Shown here: positions 15,852 to 23,264 of the stretch, piece by piece | How the letters are laid out: each line of letters begins with the position of its first letter | Numbering within the stretch: position 1 is the stretch's first letter | The notes under the pieces: model-generated | What the model saw: the letters and a program-made list of their open reading frames with translations, nothing else | What the model was told of the DNA's origin: nothing | Database searches by the model: none | Virus record (IMG/VR): IMGVR_UViG_3300031772_007302 | Coordinates: 1 to 40,571 of that record | Direction: 5' to 3' (one strand) | Length of the DNA: 40,571 bases | Source of the DNA: a virus | Program-made: the position numbers and the translations under genes

Positions 15852-16231
15852 CACTGTTCCCTCGTGTCCACCGGCATTACCCGCGCCGAGATCCGCCCAT
15901 CAGACGTGATCAGTGGCTGCGCCTGGAAATCCACCTGCTCCCGCTTCATCACCTCCAACACCCGGCCCAGGCGTTCCCGGTAGCGTTGCTCCCGGATCTG
16001 CCGCACCTGCTCGTCCGAGATCGCGGGAGTAGCCCCGTGGGGCGGGTTGGTAACCCGCCCGTCAACCGGCCCCGGCATCATCGCGGGCGCCGCCGGTGCC
16101 GTTGCATTCTCGCCCCGTGCCGCCAGCGCCGCCACCACCAGCGCGGCCGCGGTAGCAATCACGATGAGCCCATAGGGCAGGACCTTTAGTCGCCTCGGCG
16201 ACTTGACTCCTGCCATGCGCCCCCGCCTCAT
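15851..16231 (-). CDS. Membrane-anchored periplasmic-type protein with repeat-derived linker
   Basis: The protein has 126 residues. A very basic start (MRRGRMAGVKSPRRLK) precedes one long hydrophobic segment (LPYGLIVIATAAALVVAALAA), then a linker and a charged helical C-terminus (SDEQVRQIREQRYRERLG). The linker PVDGRVTNPPHGATP is the translation of an inserted palindrome (GGCGGGTTGGTAACCCGCC, 16040-16058). Position directly before the XhlA-like gene and endolysin suggests a lysis role such as an inner-membrane spanin, but there is no outer-membrane lipoprotein partner. Start ATG overlaps the previous stop (ATGA). Confidence 0.6.
   Translation of the reverse strand: MRRGRMAGVKSPRRLKVLPYGLIVIATAAALVVAALAARGENATAPAAPAMMPGPVDGRVTNPPHGATPAISDEQVRQIREQRYRERLGRVLEVMKREQVDFQAQPLITSDGRISARVMPVDTREQ
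16037..16062. repeat. Dispersed palindrome type B (short form)
   Basis: GGGGCGGGTTGGTAACCCGC is a perfect-arm palindrome around GTTGGTAAC. Related copies: 9808-9832 (CAGGTTGGTAACCTG) and 35527-35547 (GCCGGGTTGGTAACCCGGCC). Half of it forms the right stem of the 49-base type B element at 34376 and 37400 (AGGGTTGG.AACCTGCCC). Confidence 0.7.
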
Positions 16232-16605
16232 GGCCCTATCTTCCCTCTCGCGTACCTATCCAACTGCGCCTGCGTAGGCTGCCATCCCGCCGTAAGCTGC
16301 TGTGGCGTGGGCACCGCCGCCGCCGCTGTCGTGAAGGCCGCATAGTCGGCGGTGTAATCAGCCAGCGCCCCGCTGATCACCGCCGCCTTGGTGATGCCGT
16401 CGAGTCTCCTCGACCCCTGCAGGTCGATCGCCTCCGCCAGATCCCTCCGCATCACATCCTGCGCGCTCTGCACCTCGGTGATCAGCCCCACGATCACCTT
16501 CGCCCTCTCCAGCGGCGTGGCGCTTACTTGCGCCCCCGCTCGCACCAGCATCCCCACCAGCATCGCCACTATCATCCCCGCCGCCGCCCATCGCATCCGA
16601 AGCAT
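16228..16605 (-). CDS. Exported-type 125-residue protein with signal peptide
   Basis: The N-terminus MLRMRWAAAGMIVAMLVGML followed by VRAGAQ is a signal peptide with a likely cleavage after AGA (about residue 25). The mature part is helical (TPLERAKVIVGLITEVQSAQ, then DVMRRDLAEAIDLQGSRRLD) and ends YARGKIGP. It starts one base after the upstream stop with GGAGGG as ribosome site. No family is recognised. It belongs to the run of exported-looking proteins between the fibre and the endolysin. Confidence 0.6.
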   Translation of the reverse strand: MLRMRWAAAGMIVAMLVGMLVRAGAQVSATPLERAKVIVGLITEVQSAQDVMRRDLAEAIDLQGSRRLDGITKAAVISGALADYTADYAAFTTAAAAVPTPQQLTAGWQPTQAQLDRYARGKIGP

Positions 16606-16606
16606 T

Positions 16607-16963
16607 TCAACCCTCCTCGTCCGTCGGCTGACGGATCAGTCCCGGAAGCGCCGGCCGCCCGGATACCAGGCCGAACATCTGCTTGAGCCGGACCTCCGCG
16701 ATGTAGAGCGTTTCGACTTGGCTCACCGCCTGAGCGTAGCTCTCTTTGCGGTCGGCCTGGAAGGCAGCCAGGGCGGCCGCGGTCCCTTCCTTCTCCGGCT
16801 GGCTTATCGCCCGCGCCACCGCCGCGTGGAGAGGAAGCTCCTTCTCGCACACCCCCAGCCCGCACGATCGCATCTCCAGGAAGGGGGCCTCCACCTCCGC
16901 CCACAGTCGCTTCCGCTCCGCCCGTATCCGGTCGATCAGCTCCACCGCCTCCCGCCGAGTCAT
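16607..16963 (-). CDS. Unknown helical protein with palindrome-derived C-terminus
   Basis: The 118-residue protein is mostly helical and charged (RIRAERKRLWAEVEAPFLEM), with two Cys in RSCGLGVCEKE. The last residues LIRQPTDEEG are encoded by a family A palindrome (16620-16635), so the element supplies the C-terminal tail just before the stop codon. GGGAGGCAGAG precedes the start. No function is recognised; a fibre chaperone is possible only by position. Confidence 0.55.
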   Translation of the reverse strand: MTRREAVELIDRIRAERKRLWAEVEAPFLEMRSCGLGVCEKELPLHAAVARAISQPEKEGTAAALAAFQADRKESYAQAVSQVETLYIAEVRLKQMFGLVSGRPALPGLIRQPTDEEG

Positions 16964-16988
16964 CTCTGCCTCCCAGCCCCGAAATCGC

Positions 16989-17552
16989 CTATATGAACTG
17001 CATGCTCCCGCTGGTCACGGTGATCTGCCCCACTTCCTCGAAATCCCCGGCCCCCAGCACCCGTGCCGAAACGATGTTCAGGGCGATGGCGTCGGACCCC
17101 ATCTGCACCTTCACCGCCCCGGTCACCGTGATGTTCCAGGGCATGTCGCCGCGGTAGTTCACGATGATCCAGTTCCCCGGACAGGTGTTGCAGCCCGGGC
17201 ATACGTCCGGCGAGTTGTCGGCTAAGACTCCGCAGTTCCTTGTTGGACAGATGAGTGGCGTGCAGCCACAGTGCACACACTCGCCTCGATGAGAAATAAC
17301 GATTGCGATGCTACAGTCAGCATCCTGCTCGCACTTCGGAGTATGGGTAGGCCACCAGCCGCAGCATCCATCGTTGTTGCATTCGTCGAACGTCAAGTGC
17401 GTGGGGCATATCGCCTCATGCCCGCTCGGAATCCCGGTGCACCCGTAATGAGGACCGCAGCATGATTGGGCGTTGCAGGCCGCTTCCTGGTCCCCATTCC
17501 AGGGAGTGCAGTCCGTCGTCCCGGTCCCCGTCACCGCTACTGTGCAGGCCAT
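16989..17552 (-). CDS. Cysteine-rich two-part protein downstream of the tail fibre
   Basis: In 187 residues there are 20 Cys, all between residues 3 and 124, in patterns such as SCCGPHYGC, NNDGCCGWW, ECVHCGC and CPGCNTC. The last 60 residues contain none and form a beta-type segment (WNITVTGAVKVQMG, QITVTSGSMQFI). The Cys part looks like tandem small disulphide or metal knots. The tail looks like a virion beta domain. No signal peptide is seen. The coding region is richer in A/T than its neighbours (about 17270-17450), suggesting recent acquisition. Placed six bases after the fibre stop, it is probably a tail-tip accessory or receptor-binding addition. Confidence 0.62.
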   Translation of the reverse strand: MACTVAVTGTGTTDCTPWNGDQEAACNAQSCCGPHYGCTGIPSGHEAICPTHLTFDECNNDGCCGWWPTHTPKCEQDADCSIAIVISHRGECVHCGCTPLICPTRNCGVLADNSPDVCPGCNTCPGNWIIVNYRGDMPWNITVTGAVKVQMGSDAIALNIVSARVLGAGDFEEVGQITVTSGSMQFI

Positions 17553-17558
17553 GCCCCA

Positions 17559-19343
17559 TCACCTCGTGATGATCAACTTGGTGCCGTCATAGTAGATCGA
17601 GGCCTCCTGCCCATTCCCGAAGTAGATGCGCTTGTTCGTCGCCACATAGATGCTGCCGACTTCGTGGGTGGCGTCGCCGATGTTGTAGGTGTCGGCCGCA
17701 AAGGGGAGCAGATGGCCGCTGCTATCCCAGCACCAACGCGCCACCCCCGTGGTCACGACTCCATACGCGTTGGCCCCGAAACTCGTCATGCCGGTATCGG
17801 GGTCGCTCATCGAGGATACGGCCGGCGCCGCCGCGCTGCCGTCCACATGCAGGAACTGTTGGGATCGGTTGATCCGCACCGCCTCGGTCGTGCTGTTGCC
17901 TGTGAACATCCGAATCATGGCATCGTAGGTGCTGGTGGTGCCGGGCGCGCCCGCCACGATGTTCAGAACACCCTGGTACCCTGCCGTGTACTCGTTGCCG
18001 GTAACGTCGATGTACGCGCCCCGCGTCCATACTGCTGCGCCGCCGCCCCCGATGCTCACGGCCTTGTTGTCTGAGCCGTCTGTGGTGTTCTGGCTGATCA
18101 CCCTGTCCGCCCCGGACCCGAAAGACAGGTTCCCGTTCAGGGTCAGGCTGGTCAGGGTCGGACTGGCAGACCAGGCCGCGTCCGTCCCGTCGGTGTAGAG
18201 CACCTTGCCTACGGTGCCGAGGGCCAGACGCACCCACTTCGGCGATACTCCCTGCCCCGTGATCACATCCCCCCGCTGCACCGTCGCCGCGGTGCTGTCG
18301 CTGTGAGCCGCCGACAGCAGATTGTGGGCCGCCGTGCTCGCGCTCGAGGCGATGCTGATTGATCCCGCCCCGTGCGTGATGGTGATGTTCGCCCCCTCCA
18401 CCAGCTGCTTGTATTCCCAGCCCGTGGCTCCCGCATTCACCCCCACGGCATAGTTCGCCGTCCCCAGGCTGCTCAGCCCCGGCAGGGCCAACGTGCCGGT
18501 GGTGTAGGTCAGCGGCGAGGTGATGCTGGCGGCGGCCACCGTCCCCGAGGCCGCCTTCAGCATCCCTGTGAGGGTGTCCACGGTGAGGCCGGAGAATGTC
18601 GGCGCAGTGTCGGTGTGGAGGTTAGCGAGCTGCGCATGGGTGTCGGTCAACGCGCTATGGGCGGCCGCCGGCAGATGATAATACTCGTCCGTCGCTCCAC
18701 CCTGCAGGCTCGCCAGCGAATTGTGTGCGAACGCGTACCAGCCCCGTACCCCGCTTCCATCCGTGGCATACACCTTGTTGTTGCCCGGCGAGGCGGTGTC
18801 ATTGGTTAGGGTGACGGTGTTCACGTACCGGCTCAGACTGTAGGAAAACCCCAGTGGAACCTCGTAATCCGTGCCCGCCACCGCCGCCACGATGTCTCCA
18901 GCCGCACCCTTCAGCAGCCCGCTCACAACCGCTATCCCGCTCAGCGCGGCATAGTCCGCGGCGTTGACATGGTAGTACTGGGCGCTCGGGGTGTTCGTCC
19001 CTCCCTGCAGTCCGCCGAGATCGTTGTGTATGCCCAGCTCTGCCTGCCACCCCAACACCTCCCCCGCGTACCACCAGCGCCGGCCCGTGTCCGTCGCGCT
19101 GTACTCTGCCCCAAAAGCCACCGCCGTCGTAGGGCGATCCGCCTCCAGCCCCGACATGTTGCGCCGCCGGTAGTCCTCCTGAATCCGCTGTAACGCCGCT
19201 CTCGACGCGGAATCGGTCACGCTCCCGACGTACCCTGGATCCTGCCCCTGGGCCGCCCCTGCCATCAGCAACAGCAGCAGGAGCAGCAGCCCTACCCAGC
19301 CTCCGTAGGGCGGTCCTGCCATCCCTGGCATCCCTCTCTTCAT
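17559..19343 (-). CDS. Tail fibre / receptor-binding protein with hydrophobic N-terminus
   Basis: The 594-residue protein is Thr/Ser/Gly/Ala-rich with fibre repeats (SLASLQGGATDEYYHLPAAA, HVNAADYAALSGIAVVSGLL). It ends in a beta-structured C-terminal region (VGSIYVATNKRIYFGNGQEA). Motifs such as DEYYHL, GDVITGQG and SLTLNGNLSFGSG are typical of phage fibre shafts. The N-terminus contains a run of eight Leu (GWVGLLLLLLLLMAGAAQGQ), a signal-peptide-like segment that is out of place for a virion fibre. Part of the first 16 residues comes from a type D repeat (19301-19329). Start ATG 19343 overlaps the upstream TGA (ATGA). Confidence 0.85.
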   Translation of the reverse strand: MKRGMPGMAGPPYGGWVGLLLLLLLLMAGAAQGQDPGYVGSVTDSASRAALQRIQEDYRRRNMSGLEADRPTTAVAFGAEYSATDTGRRWWYAGEVLGWQAELGIHNDLGGLQGGTNTPSAQYYHVNAADYAALSGIAVVSGLLKGAAGDIVAAVAGTDYEVPLGFSYSLSRYVNTVTLTNDTASPGNNKVYATDGSGVRGWYAFAHNSLASLQGGATDEYYHLPAAAHSALTDTHAQLANLHTDTAPTFSGLTVDTLTGMLKAASGTVAAASITSPLTYTTGTLALPGLSSLGTANYAVGVNAGATGWEYKQLVEGANITITHGAGSISIASSASTAAHNLLSAAHSDSTAATVQRGDVITGQGVSPKWVRLALGTVGKVLYTDGTDAAWSASPTLTSLTLNGNLSFGSGADRVISQNTTDGSDNKAVSIGGGGAAVWTRGAYIDVTGNEYTAGYQGVLNIVAGAPGTTSTYDAMIRMFTGNSTTEAVRINRSQQFLHVDGSAAAPAVSSMSDPDTGMTSFGANAYGVVTTGVARWCWDSSGHLLPFAADTYNIGDATHEVGSIYVATNKRIYFGNGQEASIYYDGTKLIITR

Positions 19344-21166
19344 CTCCCCCGCTCCTGCACCCAGGCCGTCACCGCCGTTACCCCCAGATCCTCGGTCGCT
19401 TCGCCGTTCGCCACCTCCAGCGCCAGGTATTTCGCCGCCGCCCGGAAGTAGCAGGTGATCTGCCCCGCCCCCACGATCGCCGTCTTCTCCTCCAGCGGCG
19501 CCGCCGCCGCCAGCGACTCCGCATTGTCCGCCCCGTATACCCGAATGGTAAGATGCGATCCGGCCGGCGCCACGCTCTCCGCCGTTACCGTGCTGATTTC
19601 CAGCGCCCGCCCGTTCCTCGCCGAGATCGTCGGCGTCCGCCTCCGCGCCGAGATCGCCGCCCCGTTGTCGTTCGCCCCCAGCGCCAGATAATGCACGTAC
19701 CCCAGGAAATCTCCCGCCAGCGTCACGGGCGTGGGACTGATCCCCGGCATGCGCCAGGGCCGGGGCTGGTCGGCGAAGGTCCCCCCGATGCTCTGCCAGG
19801 TCTCGTCGCTCGCGCTCAGATCGTAGCTGCCCAGCACCGGGTAGCCGATGTCCGAGGTGCACCATTCCCCTGTCTCATAGTCCAGCGCCACGCTGTGCGT
19901 GTTCACCCCGCCCGAACCCCTGCTGGGGAAACTCCAGATCGCCAGCCGCAACTCCGGCGCCACGGCCCCGATGATGCGATCCATGTAGTTCGTATCCAGC
20001 CGGTCCCAGATCCAGGTCCGCACCGAGTCCGCGATAGCCCGCGTCAGCTCCCCGTCGAAGCTGTAGATGTTCTTGATTCCCCAAAACGCCCACCTGGTCA
20101 GCGCCGCTGGCTGATTCTCGACCGCCACCCGGCTCTGCGATCCCAGCCGCAGCAGCGAGTTGGCCGCCGCTAGCCCATCGATCCCCGGCGCCTGCCCCCA
20201 GTCGATCATCCCCGCGCCGCCCGACAGGAATTGCCCCACCGCTCCGGGCGACCAGGCGCCCCTCCGGATCCCGCCCTCGAAGAAGAGGTAGAGGTACTCG
20301 TGCGTGCCGTCGATGCCGGTGATGTCGCCGCTCAGGTTGTGGAAGTCGTATTGGGCCGACCCGGACCCGGCCCAGTCGTTGTAGTTCCCGGGTACACAAT
20401 GCCACAGCGCTTGTGGGTCCGTGGAGAGCCGGGCGAATGCCAGGATGTTCCCCATCGCGAAGGTCGCCCCGAACCGCGCCTTCGGCGGGCTGCCTGTCAT
20501 GAAGGAGAACCTGGCGTCCACTCCGTTCCACACCCGCGGCACATCCACGCCATTGAATACGATCAGTTGATTGTCCGCCTGCAGCCCCCGCAGCCACCAC
20601 TGCGTGGCCTCCACCGCCGCCGCCGAGAATCTCTGTTGCAGCGTGTAGGCCCCGTTCCCAGTGGTCTCGGTATAGGTGGACTGGAGGGTGATGGTCTGCG
20701 TCCCCACATCCAGCGAATCCACCAGGTGCCAGGTGGCCTTCGCGTCTAACTTGATCGGGCTGCCCTTCGTGCATTTCTCCGCGGTCCATCCGGCGCCGGT
20801 CCCCACCACCAATTTCGAGCCATTCGTGAACAAGGCGGTGCCGGTGGTATAAAGGGGTGTGAGGCAGTCCCAGGCCCCCGCGTTGTACTTGAACAGGTCC
20901 CAGCCGTCCGACCCGACCAAGAACCTCTCTCCCGTGCTCAATCGGTAATCGGCCAGGAAGCGCGCTGCTTGCCCCCGCGGGTCCCACACCATCTGTGCCG
21001 AGGTATAGGGGATTCGCCCCGGCCACTTCCGATTCACCCCATCCCGCACGATCGTGTTCAGCAGGTCGGGCGATCGCCGCCCCTGATACTTGGCGTGGTA
21101 GGGCGGCAGGTTGTACCCCGCCCCACCCGTCAGGTCCAGCAGTCGCACCGGGACCGGACCTCCCAT
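19340..21166 (-). CDS. Tail nozzle-like beta-propeller structural protein
   Basis: The 608-residue product starts GPVPVRLLDLTGGAGYNLPP, followed by SPDLLNTIVRDGVNRKWPGR. That is the lead-in seen in large tail proteins that close the podovirus tail (T7 gp12 / P22 gp10-like: few residues to a D..N..v..G...kRpG signature). The body shows repeated beta-blade-like motifs (FLVGSDGWDLFKYNAGAWDC, FVDLGT-like turns, WHCVPGNYNDWAGSG). The last 120 residues are an Ig-like or beta-sandwich addition. It couples to the previous gene by TAATG and to the fibre by ATGA. Role: tail tube end and fibre attachment. The family is inferred from the N-terminal signature. Confidence 0.75.
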   Translation of the reverse strand: MGGPVPVRLLDLTGGAGYNLPPYHAKYQGRRSPDLLNTIVRDGVNRKWPGRIPYTSAQMVWDPRGQAARFLADYRLSTGERFLVGSDGWDLFKYNAGAWDCLTPLYTTGTALFTNGSKLVVGTGAGWTAEKCTKGSPIKLDAKATWHLVDSLDVGTQTITLQSTYTETTGNGAYTLQQRFSAAAVEATQWWLRGLQADNQLIVFNGVDVPRVWNGVDARFSFMTGSPPKARFGATFAMGNILAFARLSTDPQALWHCVPGNYNDWAGSGSAQYDFHNLSGDITGIDGTHEYLYLFFEGGIRRGAWSPGAVGQFLSGGAGMIDWGQAPGIDGLAAANSLLRLGSQSRVAVENQPAALTRWAFWGIKNIYSFDGELTRAIADSVRTWIWDRLDTNYMDRIIGAVAPELRLAIWSFPSRGSGGVNTHSVALDYETGEWCTSDIGYPVLGSYDLSASDETWQSIGGTFADQPRPWRMPGISPTPVTLAGDFLGYVHYLALGANDNGAAISARRRTPTISARNGRALEISTVTAESVAPAGSHLTIRVYGADNAESLAAAAPLEEKTAIVGAGQITCYFRAAAKYLALEVANGEATEDLGVTAVTAWVQERGR

Positions 21167-22020
21167 TACATCTCCATTACGATCAGGCTGTTGCTCACCC
21201 CGGTCTGCATCGTCGCCGTCCCACCGTTGACCTTCCACCTCAATTTCACGGTGTGGGCGCCGGCCGTTAGCAGGGTGATGGTACGGCGAATGATGCTGCA
21301 GGTGCCGGCCGCCTTCGCCGAGGCGTCCTCCACGGCGATCATCCCCAGCCCGTAGCCGGCCGTGGTCAACGGCACGCCATCCACCTCGATACCGAAAAAG
21401 ATGAACGCCCCCGCCGTGTCGTTCCGGGCCGTCACCGTCGCCATGATCAGCAGATGCCCGCCAGTCGACGCGGTAGTGGTGAGCGCCTGCGTGAACAGAT
21501 CCGCCCACTCGGTGCTATTGGTGGTGGCCGGGTCGGCCTCCCAGGCCAGCGTGTACTGCGCCGCGTTCGGCGCCGGGTACATCCGGCTCCAGGCGTTCCC
21601 GGCGGTGCCGTAGTAGAGGGCGTTGTTGTCCGTGCTGAAATGCACCCGCCCCAGAGAATCCACGGTCGGCGTGGCGGAGAGCCCGGGCGTCCCCTTGACT
21701 GCATCCAGGCTGACGTGAATCCGCGCCGTCCCCAGCAGGTGATAGCCCTGGGTGTCGCTCGCGATGAACTTGTGCTCGAGCCCCAGGCAGGTCAGCAGGC
21801 TGCTCTTATCCGTCCTCTGCGCAGCCGGGTAGGCCGAGATCAGATCCGTGTCCGCCGGCTTCGTCACGTCCCAGGCCGCTCCGGCCGGTACTGCCAGCGC
21901 CGCCAACAGCACTAGTGCCAACGCCAGAATTCTGCTCATGTGGTGTTTCGGTCCGTCAACTCCGTCAGCCCGTCGGTTGACGGGATCAACTGACGGAAAA
22001 CCGCGTCTCATCCCGCTCAT
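21166..22020 (-). CDS. Secreted-type structural protein with palindrome-derived N-terminal extension
   Basis: The product is 284 residues from ATG 22020, which overlaps the upstream TGA (ATGA) and has CAGGAG nearby. Residues 1-27 (MSGMRRGFPSVDPVNRRADG and onward) are encoded by nested family A palindromes (21951-21996). A second in-frame ATG at 21939 starts a normal signal peptide, MSRILALALVLLAALAVPAG. From there the mature part begins AWDVTKPADTDLIS, and a beta-rich domain follows (HVSLDAVKG, LGRVHFSTDNNALYYG, AGAFIFFGIEVDGVPL), like a fibre or decoration domain. It sits between the neck adaptor and the nozzle-like protein. Either start is possible: 22020 has the better ribosome site, 21939 the cleaner protein. 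Confidence 0.65.
   Translation of the reverse strand: MSGMRRGFPSVDPVNRRADGVDGPKHHMSRILALALVLLAALAVPAGAAWDVTKPADTDLISAYPAAQRTDKSSLLTCLGLEHKFIASDTQGYHLLGTARIHVSLDAVKGTPGLSATPTVDSLGRVHFSTDNNALYYGTAGNAWSRMYPAPNAAQYTLAWEADPATTNSTEWADLFTQALTTTASTGGHLLIMATVTARNDTAGAFIFFGIEVDGVPLTTAGYGLGMIAVEDASAKAAGTCSIIRRTITLLTAGAHTVKLRWKVNGGTATMQTGVSNSLIVMEM
21951..21996. repeat. Nested family A palindrome
   Basis: Within 46 bases there is an outer CCGTCAG/CTGACGG pair (21962-21968, 21990-21996) and an inner CCCGTC/GACGGG hairpin, preceded by TTTCGGTCCGTCAAC. It looks like one copy inserted in another. It lies between a strong ribosome site (22027-22020) and the signal-peptide ATG at 21939, and keeps the frame open. 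Confidence 0.8.
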
Positions 22021-22718
22021 GTCGGCTCCTGTCCCATCTGTACCGGCGTCCGCCGCACCCGTGCGGTCATCTCCGTGTCCGCCCGCGCCGCCACTTGCCT
22101 CTGCCCCAAGCCCCGGAATCGGTCTGCCGCCGCCTGCTCGCCGAGGATTTCCAGCGCCCCCGCGACGGCCATCGCCAGCACCGCCTGCCCCAGGTGCGCG
22201 GTGAACCAGTTTCGGCTCCCCTCGCCCTCGCCGGCCACCAGGTCCGGCGTCCGCAGCGCCGCGTCCAGCTCCAGCGTCAATGCCGCGGAGGGCGTCGGCA
22301 CCAGGAGGAAGTTTTCGCCCCACTCGCACATCGCCACCGGTGCCGCTGCCTGCTGGGTCGGATCCGGGTGATTCTCCCGCATCCACTCCATGCTGATCGG
22401 CTTGCCGGCCACTGACAGCGCAATCGGTTTGCGCACGTTTCCGGCCAGGTAGTAGAGCCTGGCGCCACCCTTGTAGCGGGCCGGCTTCGCCACCAGTCGG
22501 CTGCCAACGGTGGTGACTAAGGGGCCACCGGCGTCGGTGGTCACCACGGTCGCTTGCAGGGTCTCCCAGTCGTAGTAGTCCTCCGCATCGTCGATCGCCC
22601 CGTGCACGCAGAGATCGAGCAGATCATCCGCCACCCCCGCATCCGCATGGAGTTCCCTGAGGATGATCCCGCGGGCCAGCGTCTTCAGTTGGTCGAACGA
22701 GGGCCCGTTGTAGCTCAC
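22017..22718 (-). CDS. Head-to-tail adaptor / connector protein
   Basis: The 233-residue protein starts at GTG 22718, overlapping the upstream TGA (GTGA). The first 45 residues are helical (SFDQLKTLARGIILRELHAD, VADDLLDLCVHGAIDDAEDYYDW), then a beta domain (LVTTVGSRLVAKPARYKGGARLYYLAG) is followed by a terminal helix bundle. This helical start, with DE-rich helices and a following beta barrel, is typical of podovirus tail adaptors (T7 gp11/P22 gp4-like). Its place between the head and nozzle genes agrees. Confidence 0.72.
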   Translation of the reverse strand: MSYNGPSFDQLKTLARGIILRELHADAGVADDLLDLCVHGAIDDAEDYYDWETLQATVVTTDAGGPLVTTVGSRLVAKPARYKGGARLYYLAGNVRKPIALSVAGKPISMEWMRENHPDPTQQAAAPVAMCEWGENFLLVPTPSAALTLELDAALRTPDLVAGEGEGSRNWFTAHLGQAVLAMAVAGALEILGEQAAADRFRGLGQRQVAARADTEMTARVRRTPVQMGQEPT

Positions 22719-22885
22719 TTGTCTCCCCGCGCCTTCTGCGCCACTATCGCCTCGATCATGCGACCGGCATGCGACTTGTTCAGCGGCCGGCTGGCGCCGA
22801 TCCGCCCGTGCCGCCTATAGGCCGCCCACAACTCCCGCCGATTGGCGTCCTGGGTCTGTTCGGAATTCCCTTTGCTCAGCGGCAT
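22715..22885 (-). CDS. Small basic unknown protein
   Basis: The 56-residue, highly charged protein begins MPLSKGNSEQTQDANRRELW and ends MIEAIVAQKARGDK. The start ATG 22885 lies one base after the upstream TGA. No motif or membrane span is seen. Neck-region genes often encode such short proteins, but the role is unknown. Confidence 0.55.
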   Translation of the reverse strand: MPLSKGNSEQTQDANRRELWAAYRRHGRIGASRPLNKSHAGRMIEAIVAQKARGDK

Positions 22886-22886
22886 C

Positions 22887-23159
22887 TCACGCCCCCGGTG
22901 GATCGTCCTCGCCCTCGCCGGTTGGCTTCTCGATCTCATCGAGACGGAAGACGGTCCGCCCGGTCCGCTTCGGCCCCTTGCCCTTGAATTCGGGCATCGC
23001 CTCGATCGCCTGGTCGATCATCTCGAACGGCAGGTGCCGTACCTGCGCCAGCTCGAGCGTATCCAGCCGCCCGCCCCCGCCGAAGGCGAACACGGCGTTC
23101 ACGATCGGGCTCAGCACCTGCACGCTCGGGTAAGGCCGCTCCGTGCACACGTACACCAT
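22887..23159 (-). CDS. Small unknown structural-region protein
   Basis: The 90-residue protein has a beta-type start (YVCTERPYPSVQVLSPIVNA) and a Gly-rich turn (FGGGGRLDT). A helix FEMIDQAIEAMPEFKGKG follows, then an acidic tail (EKPTGEGEDDPPGA). CAGGAG precedes ATG 23159. Downstream of the coat gene, it could be a decoration or joining protein; no family is recognised. Confidence 0.55.
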   Translation of the reverse strand: MVYVCTERPYPSVQVLSPIVNAVFAFGGGGRLDTLELAQVRHLPFEMIDQAIEAMPEFKGKGPKRTGRTVFRLDEIEKPTGEGEDDPPGA

Positions 23160-23264
23160 GGTCGTTCTCCTGATTCTGAGGCCGCTCTCTGAGTAGCAGG
23201 GCGCCCCCGCCTGCCCGCCTCCGGGCGAGTGGAGACGGACAGACAGCGGGCCCTCCTGTGGCCT

